A DNA stretch of 64,000 nucleotides from positions 248,001 to 312,000 of the forward strand of contig NZ_JBHSTP010000001.1 of assembly GCF_042660285.1 (NCBI RefSeq), given 5' to 3'. Of the stretch, positions 48,645 through 59,512 are shown in pieces. How positions within the stretch are numbered: position 1 is the stretch's first letter; each line of letters starts with the position of its first letter. Below the pieces are notes generated by a model. That model had not been told where the DNA came from. It ran no database searches and worked only from the letters and a program-made list of their open reading frames with translations. The translations under genes and the position numbers were made by a program. Origin of the DNA: Luethyella okanaganae (GTDB taxonomy: Bacteria; Actinomycetota; Actinomycetes; Actinomycetales; Microbacteriaceae).

Positions 48645-48650
48645 TAGTCT
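48645..48650 (+). promoter_or_regulatory. -10 hexamer TAGTCT for the guanylyltransferase gene (leaderless)
   Basis: TAGTCT ends six bases before the ATG at 48657, with no Shine-Dalgarno in between. Confidence 0.55.
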
Positions 48651-48656
48651 GACGGA

Positions 48657-49781
48657 ATGACCGCGTCTCACGGACCCATCGACCGTTTCTACAGCGTGAT
48701 CCCGGCTGGCGGGATCGGATCGCGCCTGTGGCCGCTGTCACGGGCCGACGCGCCCAAGTTCCTGCACGACCTCACGGGCTCCGGTCAGACCCTGCTGCGG
48801 GACACCTGGGATCGTCTCGCGCCGCTCTCGGGCGAGCAGCGGATCATGGTCGTCACCGGTCGCGCGCACCGGGCGGCCGTCGAGCGGCAGCTTCCGGAGC
48901 TCGCAGACCCGAACGTCGTGCTCGAGAGCGAGCCGCGGGACTCGTCAGCGGCTATCGGCCTCGCCGCCGCGATCCTGCAGAAGCGTGAGCCGGGCGTCAT
49001 CGTCGGCTCCTTTGCGGCCGACCATGTGATCACGGGGAGCACGGCGTTCCGTGCGGCCGTCGCCGAGGCCGTCGTCGTGGCCGATGCCGGCTACATCGCG
49101 ACCATCGGCATCCGACCGAGCGAACCGGCCGTCGGCTTCGGCTACATCCATTCTGGTGCCCGGCTCGACGTCGCCGGCGCGCCGAGCGCGCTCGCAGTGA
49201 ACTCCTTCGTCGAGAAACCGGACCTCGCGACGGCGAAACGTTACGTGCAGAGCGGTGACTACCTGTGGAATGCCGGGATGTTCATCGCCCGTGCCGACCG
49301 GCTGCTTGAAGAGCTCGGCCGTACAGAACCGGAACTGCTCGATGGCCTCCTTCGGCTCGCCGAGGCCTGGGACGACCCGGCGACCAGAGGCCCTGCTGTC
49401 GACAGGATCTGGCCGGCGCTCAAGAAGGTCGCGATCGACTATTCCGTGGCGGAGCCCGCCGCAGCGGCCGGTCGCCTCGCCGTCGTTCCCGGACTCTTCG
49501 CCTGGGACGACGTCGGAGACTTCGCATCGATCGCCAAGCTGCACTCCGGGGGGGGCAAGCGCGATCTCGCCATCCTTGGCGAGGGGGCAAGGGTGCTCGC
49601 CGACTCGAGCAGCGGCATCGTCGTGAGCCAGGGCGGTCGTACGATCGCGCTCATCGGCGTCGAGGACATCGTCGTCGTAGACACGCCGGATGCTCTCCTC
49701 GTCACGACGAGTGCCAACGCGCAGAAGGTCAAGTCCGTGGTCGACGCCCTCAAGCTGTCCGGCCGCGGAGACGTGCTGTAG
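48657..49781 (+). CDS. manC: Mannose-1-phosphate guanylyltransferase
   Basis: A 374-residue nucleotidyltransferase that makes GDP-mannose from mannose-1-phosphate and GTP. VIPAGGIGSRLWPLSRADAP is the nucleotide-binding signature. SFAADHVITGSTAFRAAV carries the metal-binding region, and NSFVEKPDLATAKRYVQSGD and YLWNAGMFIARAD follow the family. The isomerase domain of bifunctional ManC/AlgA is absent, matching the mycobacterial ManB-type single-domain enzyme. It is divergent from the mannosyltransferase-like gene. The downstream BMP lipoprotein gene starts 26 bases after its stop. Confidence 0.93.
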   Translation: MTASHGPIDRFYSVIPAGGIGSRLWPLSRADAPKFLHDLTGSGQTLLRDTWDRLAPLSGEQRIMVVTGRAHRAAVERQLPELADPNVVLESEPRDSSAAIGLAAAILQKREPGVIVGSFAADHVITGSTAFRAAVAEAVVVADAGYIATIGIRPSEPAVGFGYIHSGARLDVAGAPSALAVNSFVEKPDLATAKRYVQSGDYLWNAGMFIARADRLLEELGRTEPELLDGLLRLAEAWDDPATRGPAVDRIWPALKKVAIDYSVAEPAAAAGRLAVVPGLFAWDDVGDFASIAKLHSGGGKRDLAILGEGARVLADSSSGIVVSQGGRTIALIGVEDIVVVDTPDALLVTTSANAQKVKSVVDALKLSGRGDVL

Positions 49782-49807
49782 TGATCGAGAACGACAAGGA
49801 GCCGACC

Positions 49808-50887
49808 ATGTCCAGATCTCGGAGAGTCGTCGGCCGCCTCCTCGCGCCAGCCGCGGCCGTTGGGACGGCGGTGCTCGTCCTCGCCGGTTGCGCCCCGGCC
49901 CTCGACGGCTCCGGGGCCAGCGCGGGCCTGGGGTATTGCGCCCGCATGGTCACCAACTCCGGCGGCCTCGAGGACCGCTCGTTCAATCAGTCGAGCTGGG
50001 AGGGGCTCCAGGCGGCGCAAGCCGAGTATGGCATCGACGTCAACGCCATCGTCTCCACCTCGGAGACCGATCTGGCGCCGAACGTCCAGCAGGCGGTCGG
50101 CACCGGATGCCAGTTCATCCTCACGGTCGGCTGGGAGCTCGCGGATGCGACCCTGGACCAGGCGTCGAAGAACCCGGGGATCCACTTCTCGATCGTCGAC
50201 GAGCTTGTCGACGCCCCGAACATCAAATCGATCGTCTTCGACACCGCTCAGGCCGCCTACCTGGCGGGTTACCTCGCGGCCGGCGTCTCGAAGTCGGGGA
50301 AGGTCGCGACTTTCGGCGGCGGCAACCAGCCGCCCGTCACCCTGTTCATGGATGGCTTCGTCGACGGCGTCGCGAAGTACAACGAGGTGCACGGCACGGC
50401 CGTGGTGGCACTGGGCTGGGACAAAGCAGCGCAGGACGGCACGTTCACCGGTGATTTCGAGGACATTGCCAAGGGCAAGACCTTCACGCAGGCGTTCATC
50501 GACCAAGGCGCCGACGTCATCCTGCCGGTTGCCGGACAGGTCGGCGAGGGTGCGGCTGCGGCCGCGATCGAGAACGAGGGTGTCTCCCTCGTCTGGGTCG
50601 ACAACGACGGCTATGAGACTCTCCCCGCGGAGTTCCGGCCGATCGTGCTGACGAGTGTGCTCAAGAACACCCAGGATGCGGTGGTCGGCATCGTCGGGAA
50701 CGATCTCGACGGCACATTCGACAATGCGCCATTCGTCGGAACGCTCGCGAATGGCGGCGTCGAGATCGCGCCATACCACGATCGGAGCTCACTCGTGTCG
50801 CCGGCACTGGCCGGTGAGATCGACGGGCTGCGCGAGGCGATCAAGGCCGGCGTCGTCGTTGTGACGTCGCCGAGCGCTCCTGGGTAG
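49808..50887 (+). CDS. BMP/PnrA family nucleoside-binding lipoprotein 1
   Basis: A 359-residue extracellular lipoprotein with signal peptide and lipobox LAGC (VGTAVLVLAGCAP). The BMP core is clear: CARMVTNSGGLEDRSFNQSSWEG near the start, KVATFGGGNQPPVTLFMDGFVDGV in the middle, and GVSLVWVDNDGYETLP. PnrA-type proteins bind purine and pyrimidine nucleosides. I choose ATG 49808 because AAGGAG stands seven bases upstream; an earlier in-frame GTG overlaps the manC stop. It is the first of two tandem paralogues ahead of the transporter genes. Confidence 0.9.
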   Translation: MSRSRRVVGRLLAPAAAVGTAVLVLAGCAPALDGSGASAGLGYCARMVTNSGGLEDRSFNQSSWEGLQAAQAEYGIDVNAIVSTSETDLAPNVQQAVGTGCQFILTVGWELADATLDQASKNPGIHFSIVDELVDAPNIKSIVFDTAQAAYLAGYLAAGVSKSGKVATFGGGNQPPVTLFMDGFVDGVAKYNEVHGTAVVALGWDKAAQDGTFTGDFEDIAKGKTFTQAFIDQGADVILPVAGQVGEGAAAAAIENEGVSLVWVDNDGYETLPAEFRPIVLTSVLKNTQDAVVGIVGNDLDGTFDNAPFVGTLANGGVEIAPYHDRSSLVSPALAGEIDGLREAIKAGVVVVTSPSAPG

Positions 50888-50924
50888 CGGGATCGTCGTT
50901 ATCCCCGACCGGAACCCCTTTACC

Positions 50925-50993
50925 GTGCTCATGTGAGCACAACGTCGCGGATTCATAACCATTCGGCCGCAACGACACTTTGCTCGGATGAGC
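50925..50993. promoter_or_regulatory. Two GCTC-N4-GAGC inverted repeats between the BMP genes
   Basis: GTGCTCATGTGAGCAC (50925-50940, 7-bp arms) and TTGCTCGGATGAGCAA (50980-50995, 6-bp arms) share the core GCTC-N4-GAGC and lie 55 bp apart, about five helical turns. They are a plausible operator pair for the second BMP gene; the second could also be a leader hairpin. Confidence 0.45.
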
Positions 50994-51065
50994 AAGGAAA
51001 TATTCGGTAACGTGATTCGCACACAGGTCCCCGCACTCTGTCGGGGCAGCACCTTGGAGGTCACT

Positions 51066-52166
51066 TTGACTATCACGACTCGTAAGGTCGCGCTCAGCGG
51101 CCTTGCCATTCTCGGCGTAGCTGCCCTGCTCGCCGGCTGTGCGTCCGCACCCAAAGGCGGCGGCTCCTCCGGCGCAGCCGGCGCGGACTTTCTCCCCTGC
51201 ATGGTCTCCGACTCCGGCGGGTTCGACGACAAGTCGTTCAACCAACTCGGCTATGAGGGACTCATCCAGGCTTCCGACGAACTCGGTATCAAGCCCGTCA
51301 CGGTCCAGTCCGAAACAGAGACGGACTTCGCCCCGAACATCAGCAACCTTGTCGACCAGAACTGCAACCTGATCGTCACGGTAGGCTTCCTCCTGGCCCA
51401 GGCGACGGCAGAGGCCGCGGTGGCGAACCCCAACGTCAACTTCGCCATCATCGACGACCTTGCCGACATCGACGGCGATGGCAAGACCGACTCCTCGAAC
51501 GTCAAGCCGATCCTGTTTAACACCGCGCAGGCCGCCTTCCTCGCCGGCTACTCGGCCGCAAGCTACTCGAAGACCGGCGTCGTCGGCACCTTCGGCGGCA
51601 TCCCGATCCCGCCCGTGACGATCTTCATGGACGGCTTCGTCGACGGCGTCAAGTACTACAACGAGAAGAACGGCAAGAGTGTTCAGACCCTCGGCTGGGA
51701 TGTCGCCACTCAGAACGGAGTCTTCACCGGTGGGTTCGCCCAGGGTGTCGAGGCCAAGACGGCGGCCCAGGGTCTCATCGATCAGAACGCCGACGTCATC
51801 CTGCCGGTCGGGGGCGCGATCTTCATCTCCGCAGGTGAGGCAATCCGGGACTCGGGGAAGGACATCGCCATGATCGGTGTCGACGCCGATCTGTACGAGA
51901 CCTACCCGAACTTCAAGGATCTCTACCTCACCTCCGTCCTCAAGGGCATGAAGGTCGGCGTCTACACGGTCACCAAGGATGCCGCTGCCGGCAAGTTCAA
52001 CGGCTCGCCCTACGTAGGCACGCTCGAGAACGAGGGTGTCGGCATCGCGCCGTTCCACGACCTCGAGTCCAAGGTCTCGCCCGGGCTCGCCGCTCAGCTC
52101 GAAGAGATCAAGGCTGGTATCATCGACGGTTCGATCACGGTCGAATCGCCGTCTTCGCCCAAGTAG
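51066..52166 (+). CDS. BMP/PnrA family nucleoside-binding lipoprotein 2
   Basis: A 366-residue paralogue of the preceding lipoprotein. I place the start at TTG 51066, giving the signal peptide TITTRKVALSGLAILGVAAL and lipobox LAGC, with GGAGGT five bases upstream; the ATG at 50988 would add 26 residues without signal-peptide character. The core shows CMVSDSGGFDDKSFNQLGYEG, VVGTFGGIPIPPVTIFMDGF and the acidic insert IDDLADIDGDGKTDSS. It is followed by a strong hairpin (52185-52215), as expected where a binding protein needs higher expression than its transporter. It probably delivers nucleosides to the ABC system downstream. Confidence 0.9.
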   Translation: MTITTRKVALSGLAILGVAALLAGCASAPKGGGSSGAAGADFLPCMVSDSGGFDDKSFNQLGYEGLIQASDELGIKPVTVQSETETDFAPNISNLVDQNCNLIVTVGFLLAQATAEAAVANPNVNFAIIDDLADIDGDGKTDSSNVKPILFNTAQAAFLAGYSAASYSKTGVVGTFGGIPIPPVTIFMDGFVDGVKYYNEKNGKSVQTLGWDVATQNGVFTGGFAQGVEAKTAAQGLIDQNADVILPVGGAIFISAGEAIRDSGKDIAMIGVDADLYETYPNFKDLYLTSVLKGMKVGVYTVTKDAAAGKFNGSPYVGTLENEGVGIAPFHDLESKVSPGLAAQLEEIKAGIIDGSITVESPSSPK

Positions 52167-52184
52167 CAGACGACCGTCAACTGT

Positions 52185-52215
52185 CGGGGAGGCCAGCGTC
52201 GAGCTGGCCTCCCCG
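52185..52215 (+). terminator. 13-bp perfect hairpin after BMP lipoprotein 2
   Basis: CGGGGAGGCCAGC (52185-52197) pairs with GCTGGCCTCCCCG (52203-52215) around a 5-base loop. It is either a terminator or an mRNA-stabilising hairpin that separates the binding-protein message from the transporter genes. Confidence 0.8.
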
Positions 52216-52288
52216 AGTTCGTTCGGGTCGAGACGGGGGCTCGTAAGAGCGTTCTGTCTCAACAGGCCAAAAACTGATAGCCACTCAA

Positions 52289-52294
52289 TAGAAT
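52289..52294 (+). promoter_or_regulatory. -10 hexamer TAGAAT for the nucleoside ABC ATPase gene (leaderless)
   Basis: TAGAAT ends seven bases before the ATG at 52302. It gives the transporter and salvage genes a promoter of their own after the hairpin. Confidence 0.55.
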
Positions 52295-52301
52295 CGGGAA
52301 C

Positions 52302-53818
52302 ATGAAGCTCGAACTTCGCGGCATCACGAAGAAATTCGGTGCCCTGGTCGCGAACGATCACATCGACCTCACTGTCGAGGCCGGCGAGATCCACTGTCTG
52401 CTCGGCGAGAACGGCGCGGGCAAATCCACCCTGATGAACGTGCTCTACGGACTGTATCAGGCCGATGAAGGCGAGATCCTTCTGGACGACGTCGTCCAGA
52501 ACTTCGCCGGCCCCGGCGACGCCATGAACGCGGGAATCGGCATGGTGCACCAGCACTTCATGCTCATCCCCGTCTTCACCGTCGCGGAGAACGTCATGCT
52601 CGGCCACGAGTCGACGACGTTCGGCGGGCGCCTCGACCTCGCCGCGGCACGCGAGAAGGTCAGGGAGATCTCTGAACGCTTCGGTTTCCATGTCGACCCG
52701 GATGCGCTCATCGGCGAACTGCCCGTCGGCGTCCAGCAACGTGTCGAGATCATCAAGGCGCTCTCCCGCGACGCGAGGGTGCTCGTCTTCGACGAGCCGA
52801 CGGCTGTGCTCACCCCGCAGGAGACCGACGAGCTCATGGGCATCATGCGGCAGTTGCGCGAATCGGGGACGTCGATCGTGTTCATCACCCACAAGCTGCG
52901 TGAGGTACGCGAGGTGGCGGACCGCATCACGGTCATCCGACTCGGAAAGGTCGTCGGAGAGGCCGCCCCGAGCGCTACCAACGCGGAGCTCGCCTCACTC
53001 ATGGTGGGTCGCGCGGTCGAGCTCACCGTGCACAAGAACCCGCCACAGCTCGGCGACGAGGCACTCGTCGTCTCCAACCTCTCTGTCATCGATCACGTCG
53101 GCCAGCTCGTCGTCAACGACGTGAGCTTCGAGGTGCGTCGCGGCGAGATCCTCGCCGTCGCCGGGGTGCAGGGCAACGGTCAGACCGAGCTCACCGAGGC
53201 CATTCTCGGATTGCAGTCGCGCGTCACCGGGAGCATCGAGCTCGACGGTCGTGAGCTGCGCCACCTCAGCGTGCGCAAGATCCTCAACGCCGGGGTGGGT
53301 TTCATTCCTGAGGACCGGCAGGATGACGGCCTGGTCGGCGAGTTCACGATCGCCGAGAACCTGATGCTCGACCGTTCGGACCAGCCTCCCTTCGTCAAGG
53401 CCGGCAGCCTGCAGCTCGGCTACCTGAACGACTTCGCCGAGGCGAAGTCGAAGGAATTCGATGTGCGTTCGCAGGGCATCGGCACGAAAGTCGGGCGGTT
53501 GTCGGGCGGGAACCAGCAGAAGGTCGTGCTCGCCCGTGAGCTGAGCCGTGAGCTCCGCCTCTTCGTCGCCGCCCAGCCGACACGAGGAATCGACGTCGGG
53601 TCGATCGAGTTCGTGCACAAGCGCATCGTGGAGACCCGTGACGCTGGCGTTCCTGTGGTCGTCGTCTCGACCGAGCTCGATGAGGTCGTCGCGCTCGCCG
53701 ACCGCATCATGGTCATGTACCGCGGCAAGGTCGTCGGGATCGTTCCTGGCACCACCCCCAGAGATGTTCTGGGCTTGATGATGGCCGGCGAGGTTCCGGC
53801 AGGGGAAGGAGCTGCCGC

Positions 53819-53822
<4 letters not shown>
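52302..53822 (+). CDS. Nucleoside ABC transporter ATP-binding protein (two ATPase domains)
   Basis: A 506-residue tandem ATPase of the RbsA/NupA type that powers the two permeases that follow. Domain 1 is complete: Walker A GENGAGKST, signature LPVGVQQRVEI, Walker B VLVFDEPTAVLTP and switch FITHKLREV. Domain 2 has the family's modified P-loop (GVQGNGQTEL), LSGGNQQKVVLAREL and FVAAQPTRGIDVG with Ala in place of the Walker B Asp, so it is probably non-hydrolytic as in relatives. The context (BMP proteins, permeases, cdd, deoA, add) identifies nucleosides as substrate. It overlaps the next gene by four bases. Confidence 0.93.
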
Positions 53823-55158
<1,336 letters not shown>

Positions 55159-55162
<4 letters not shown>

Positions 55163-56451
55163 CGACCACAACTCAGCCCGGGATTCCGGACCCCGGTCCC
55201 GTCGTGCTCGACACCACCGTCGTCAAGAGCTGGAAAGCGCCGATCGCCTACGCGGCGTTCACCATCATCGCCTTCGTGCTCTTCGTCATCGTCGGGCGGG
55301 AGGAGACCGAGAGCGGCTTCCGGCTCTCGACCGACTCAGATTTCTTCCAGCTGCCCGTCGTCGCGGCGCCGACGCAGCTCACGTGCACTCTCGTCACCGT
55401 GCTGCTCGCCGTCATCACGATCTGGAGCGCCGTGCTGGTGCGATCGAGCAGACGGGTGCCGCTGTGGCTCACGGTGGTCTTCGCGGCGTCGTTGCTCTTC
55501 GGCTTCCTCACCTGGGCTGCCGCTGGAGGAGTCATCCCGGTCACCGGCCTGCTGTTCGGCTCGCTCGGGCTTGCTGTTCCGCTCATCTTCGGAGCGCTCG
55601 GCGGTGTCATCTCGGAGCGTGTCGGCGTCGTCAACGTCGCGATCGAGGGGCAGTTCCTCGCCGGGGCGTTCACCTCAGCGCTCGTCGCGTCGATCACGGG
55701 CTCCCCCTACGTCGGTCTTGTCGCGGCGATGGTCGCCGGCGTCCTCGTCTCTTTCGTACTCGCCGCGTTCGCGATCAAGTACCTCGTGGACCAGGTGATC
55801 GTCGGTGTCGTTCTCAACGTGCTCGTCACCGGCCTCACGAGCTTCCTCTACTCGCAGGTGCTCACCCCGCATGCCCAAATGCTCAACTCGCCACCGCGAT
55901 TCGATCGTGTCAACATCCCCCTGCTGAGCGAGATCCCGATCATCGGCCCCGTGTTCTTCCGGCAGACGATCATCGTCTACATCGTGTACGTATCGATCTT
56001 CGTCGTCTATTTCGCTCTCTTCCACACGAAGTGGGGCTTGCGCCTCCGTTCGGTCGGCGAGCACCCGCAGGCCGCCGACACCGTCGGCATCAACGTGAAT
56101 CGCACGCGTTTCTGGAACGTCGCCCTCGCAGGCGCGATCGCCGGACTCGGAGGCTCGTACTTCACGCTCGGTGCCGTCGGCGGCTTCAACAAGGAGATGA
56201 CAGCCGGTTACGGCTTCATCGCCCTTGCCGCGGTCATCTTCGGTCGGTGGGATCCGATCAAGGCGACCCTCGCGGCGCTGCTCTTCGGCTTCGCCACGAA
56301 CCTGCAGAACGTGCTCGGCATCATCGGCTCTCCGGTTCCGAGCGAGTTCATGCTCATGCTGCCGTATCTGGTCACGATCTTCGCGGTCGCTGGCCTGGTC
56401 GGGCGGGTGCGCGGGCCGGCGGCATCCGGCAAACCCTATATCAAGGGATGA
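55159..56451 (+). CDS. Nucleoside ABC transporter permease 2
   Basis: A 430-residue partner permease, NupC/YufQ-like, starting at GTG 55159 in a four-base overlap. It has about ten hydrophobic segments, with core blocks PLIFGALGGVISERVGVVNV, AIEGQFLAGAFTSALVAS, LRSVGEHPQAADTVGINVNR and TAGYGFIALAAVIFGRWDP. The earlier part of the long open frame is only a shadow of permease 1. Together with permease 1 and the ATPase it forms the membrane complex that accepts nucleosides from the BMP lipoproteins. Confidence 0.92.
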
Positions 56452-56453
56452 CC

Positions 56454-56885
56454 ATGGCCGACGACATGATCGAGCCGCTCTCGGGCGACATCGACTGGGG
56501 CGTGCTGCGCGAGGCCGCCACCGAGGCGATGGGCAAGGCCTACGTGCCATACTCGAGGTTCCCCGTCGGCTGCGCCGCGCTCGTCACCGACGGCCGCGTG
56601 ATCGTCGGCTGCAACGTCGAGAACGCGTCGTACGGCGTGACGCTCTGCGCGGAGTGCGGACTCGTCTCCACCCTGTTCCTCTCGGGCGGTGGGCAGCTCG
56701 TGGCATTCACGTGCGTCGACGGTCATGGCAATATCCTCATGCCGTGCGGTCGCTGTCGGCAGCTGCTCTCTGAGCATGCCGTGCCGGGGATGCTGCTCGA
56801 GACGGTTTCCGGCATCCGAACGATAGAAGAGGTATTGCCCGACGCGTTCGGACCTCGACAGCTCACAGAATACGGAGACGAGTGA
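56454..56885 (+). CDS. cdd: Cytidine deaminase
   Basis: A 143-residue zinc enzyme that deaminates cytidine and deoxycytidine to uridine and deoxyuridine. The tetrameric-type motifs are present: YSRFPVGCAALV, CNVENASYG, the zinc/catalytic CAEC segment (TLCAECGLVS) and PCGRCRQLLSEH. I use ATG 56454 (MADDM), six bases after AAGGG; the ATG two codons earlier overlaps the permease stop as ATGA and is equally possible. It converts imported cytidine to uridine for salvage. Confidence 0.95.
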   Translation: MADDMIEPLSGDIDWGVLREAATEAMGKAYVPYSRFPVGCAALVTDGRVIVGCNVENASYGVTLCAECGLVSTLFLSGGGQLVAFTCVDGHGNILMPCGRCRQLLSEHAVPGMLLETVSGIRTIEEVLPDAFGPRQLTEYGDE

Positions 56886-56888
56886 CAC

Positions 56889-58190
56889 ATGGCCGCCCTC
56901 GAGGCCTTCGATGCAGTAGACCTGATCCACGTCAAACGCGATCGCGGTGAGCTGAGCACCGAGCAGATCGGCTGGCTGGTCGACGCCTACACGCGCGGCT
57001 ATGTCGCGGACGAGCAGATGTCGGCCATGACCATGGCGATATTTCTCAACGGCATGACCCGACGCGAGATCCGCGATCTGACCATGGCGATGATCGCGAG
57101 CGGCGAGCGGATGAGCTTCGCCGGCCTCGGCAAGCCTACGACCGACAAGCACTCGACCGGCGGCGTCGGAGACAAGATCACCCTCCCGCTCATGCCCCTC
57201 GTCGCCGTCTTCGGTGCCGCCGTCCCACAGCTCTCCGGCCGCGGCCTCGGTCACACGGGAGGAACCCTCGACAAGCTCGAATCCATTCCCGGATGGCGTG
57301 CGAACCTCTCCAACGAGGAGATGTTCGCGCAACTCCGCGATCACGGTGGAGTCATCTGCGCGGCGGGCAGCGGGCTCGCCCCGGCCGATGGCAAGCTCTA
57401 TGCGCTGCGTGACATCACGGGGACGGTCGAGGCGATTCCTCTCATCGCCTCGTCGATCATGTCGAAGAAGATCGCAGAGGGCACCGGCGCCCTCGTGCTC
57501 GACGTGAAGTTCGGCTCGGGTGCCTTCCTCAAGGACATCGAGAAGTCGCGGGAACTCGCCCGCACCATGGTCGGCCTCGGAGAGGACGCCGGAGTCGCCA
57601 CCTCGGCGCTGCTCACCAATATGAACGTTCCGCTCGGCCTCGCCATCGGCAACGCCAACGAGGTGCGCGAGTCGGTCGAGGTGCTCGCCGGCGGTGGGCC
57701 AGCCGACGTCGTCGAACTCACGGTGGCGCTGGCGCGTGAGATGCTCGCCCTCGTCGGCCAGGTCGACGTGGACGTCGAGGCGGCGTTGAGAGACGGTCGC
57801 GCGATGGACAAATGGAGGGACGTCATTCGCGCCCAGGGCGGCGATCCGGATGCGCCTCTGCCCGTCGCCCGAGAGACGCACACGGTGCTCGCGGATCGTG
57901 ACGGCGTGCTCGTCGAACAGCAGGCGCTCCCGTTCGGCATCGGCGCCTGGCGTCTCGGCGCCGGACGCGCTCGCAAGCAGGACCCGGTGCGGCATGCGGC
58001 CGGAATCGATCTGCATGCCAAGCCAGGGGACACCGTGGTGAAAGGTCAGCCGCTGTTCACCCTCAGCGCCGACGAGCCTGAGCGATTTCCGAGGGCGCTC
58101 GAAGCTGTCGAGGGCGCTTGGCGTGTCGGCGCTCCGGGCGAGCCCGTGCAGGACGGTGGCCCGCTCATCGTGGAGCGCATCGGCCGCTGA
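56889..58190 (+). CDS. deoA: Thymidine phosphorylase
   Basis: A 433-residue pyrimidine nucleoside phosphorylase that splits thymidine or deoxyuridine to base and deoxyribose-1-phosphate. The opening FDAVDLIHVKRDRGELSTEQ and the phosphate/substrate loop GKPTTDKHSTGGVGDK are diagnostic. LASSIMSKKIAEGTGALVLD and DVKFGSGAF continue the family, and the C-terminal alpha/beta domain is present. It starts three bases after cdd. The sugar phosphate it forms could go to the phosphosugar mutase downstream. Confidence 0.96.
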   Translation: MAALEAFDAVDLIHVKRDRGELSTEQIGWLVDAYTRGYVADEQMSAMTMAIFLNGMTRREIRDLTMAMIASGERMSFAGLGKPTTDKHSTGGVGDKITLPLMPLVAVFGAAVPQLSGRGLGHTGGTLDKLESIPGWRANLSNEEMFAQLRDHGGVICAAGSGLAPADGKLYALRDITGTVEAIPLIASSIMSKKIAEGTGALVLDVKFGSGAFLKDIEKSRELARTMVGLGEDAGVATSALLTNMNVPLGLAIGNANEVRESVEVLAGGGPADVVELTVALAREMLALVGQVDVDVEAALRDGRAMDKWRDVIRAQGGDPDAPLPVARETHTVLADRDGVLVEQQALPFGIGAWRLGAGRARKQDPVRHAAGIDLHAKPGDTVVKGQPLFTLSADEPERFPRALEAVEGAWRVGAPGEPVQDGGPLIVERIGR

Positions 58191-58280
58191 GGGGTCGCCG
58201 CCGTCGGCCTGACGCCGACTGCGCTTCTCGGCCCGACGAATGAGCACTCGCGGTCGTCTCGACGCGCTGGCGAAGGCTTG

Positions 58281-58294
58281 CTGCGAATTCGCAG
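58281..58294. promoter_or_regulatory. Palindrome CTGCGAATTCGCAG upstream of add
   Basis: A perfect 14-bp palindrome that ends right before the -35 position implied by the -10 TAGGTT (58318-58323). It is a likely operator for adenosine deaminase and the PTS genes. Confidence 0.45.
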
Positions 58295-58317
58295 AGACGA
58301 GTCGCGGCATCCGCCAC

Positions 58318-58323
58318 TAGGTT
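58318..58323 (+). promoter_or_regulatory. -10 hexamer TAGGTT for add (leaderless, GTG start)
   Basis: TAGGTT ends six bases before the GTG at 58330. No Shine-Dalgarno is present. Confidence 0.5.
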
Positions 58324-58329
58324 TGAGAT

Positions 58330-59451
58330 GTGAACACGCCTCAGACGGAGTACCTGCTCGCGGGCGGCGGCACGAGCATCAACGCGCTGCCCAAGATCTC
58401 ACTGCATGACCATCTCGACGGAGGCTTGCGTCCGCAGACGATCGTCGAGCTCGCAGACGGGATCGGCCTCGACCTGCCGGAGACGGATGCCATCGCGCTC
58501 GGGGCCTGGTTCGCCGAGCAGTCCAACTCTGGTTCTCTCGTCGAGTACCTCAAGACCTTCGACGTGACGACCGCAGTCATGCAGACCACGGAGGGTCTCG
58601 AGCGCGTCGCCCGTGAATTCGTTCAGGATCTCGCCGCCGACGGCGTGATCTACGGCGAGATACGGTGGGCGCCCGAACAGCATCTGAGCAGAGGCCTCAC
58701 ACTCGACCAGACGGTCGAGGCCGTGCAAGACGGCATCGAGGCCGGAATCGACGACGTGCGGGCATCCGGTCGGCAGATCAAGATCGGCCAACTCGTCACC
58801 GCGATGCGTCACGCGAACCGCGGACTCGAGATCGCCGAGCTCGCCGTGCGGCACCGGAACCTGGGCGTCGTCGGCTTCGACATCGCCGGGGCCGAGTTCG
58901 GCTTCCCTGCCCGCAACCACCTCGCTGCCTTCGACTTCCTCGCCAAGGAGTTCCTGCCCGTCACGGTGCATGCAGGCGAGGCCGACGGCATCGAGAGCAT
59001 CCGCGGTGCTCTGTTCGACGGGCGCGCGCTCCGTCTCGGCCACGGCATTCGCATCGCCGAGGACATCGTCATCGAGCGGGAGGACGACGAGAACACCTAT
59101 GTGACGCTCGGCCCCGTCGCCCAGTGGATTCGAGATCGCGAGATCGCGCTCGAGACGAGTCCGTCATCGAACCTGCAGACCGGTGCGATCGCCGCCTGGG
59201 GAGACGAGCTCGTCGACCACCCGTTCGACCTGCTCTACCAGCTGGGGTTCCGAGTCACCGTCAACACCGACAACCGACTCATGAGCGACACCAGCCTGAG
59301 CCGGGAGCTTGCCCTGCTGAGCGATGCGTTCGGCTACGACCTCGGTGACTTCGAGGCCTTCCAACTCAATGCGGCCGCCTCCACCTTCCTCGCGCTCGAG
59401 GAGCGCGAGGAGCTGGCCGACATCATCTCTGCGGGCTTCGAAGAGGTCTGA
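58330..59451 (+). CDS. add: Adenosine deaminase
   Basis: A 373-residue zinc-dependent adenosine deaminase (adenosine to inosine). The metal-binding opening KISLHDHLDGGLRPQT is clear, followed by GVIYGEIRWAPEQH, GFDIAGAEFGFP, the catalytic VTVHAGEADG and LGHGIRIAEDI. The C-terminal NTDNRLMSDTSLSRELALL supplies the last metal Asp region. The GTG start is the first codon of a probably leaderless mRNA. Inosine formed here is the substrate of the purine nucleoside phosphorylase at 61963-62790. Confidence 0.95.
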   Translation: MNTPQTEYLLAGGGTSINALPKISLHDHLDGGLRPQTIVELADGIGLDLPETDAIALGAWFAEQSNSGSLVEYLKTFDVTTAVMQTTEGLERVAREFVQDLAADGVIYGEIRWAPEQHLSRGLTLDQTVEAVQDGIEAGIDDVRASGRQIKIGQLVTAMRHANRGLEIAELAVRHRNLGVVGFDIAGAEFGFPARNHLAAFDFLAKEFLPVTVHAGEADGIESIRGALFDGRALRLGHGIRIAEDIVIEREDDENTYVTLGPVAQWIRDREIALETSPSSNLQTGAIAAWGDELVDHPFDLLYQLGFRVTVNTDNRLMSDTSLSRELALLSDAFGYDLGDFEAFQLNAAASTFLALEEREELADIISAGFEEV

Positions 59452-59512
59452 CCCCCGCGGGGTCGAGGCCTGACGATCGACTTAGCCCCGACCCATCACG
59501 AGAAAGACACGG

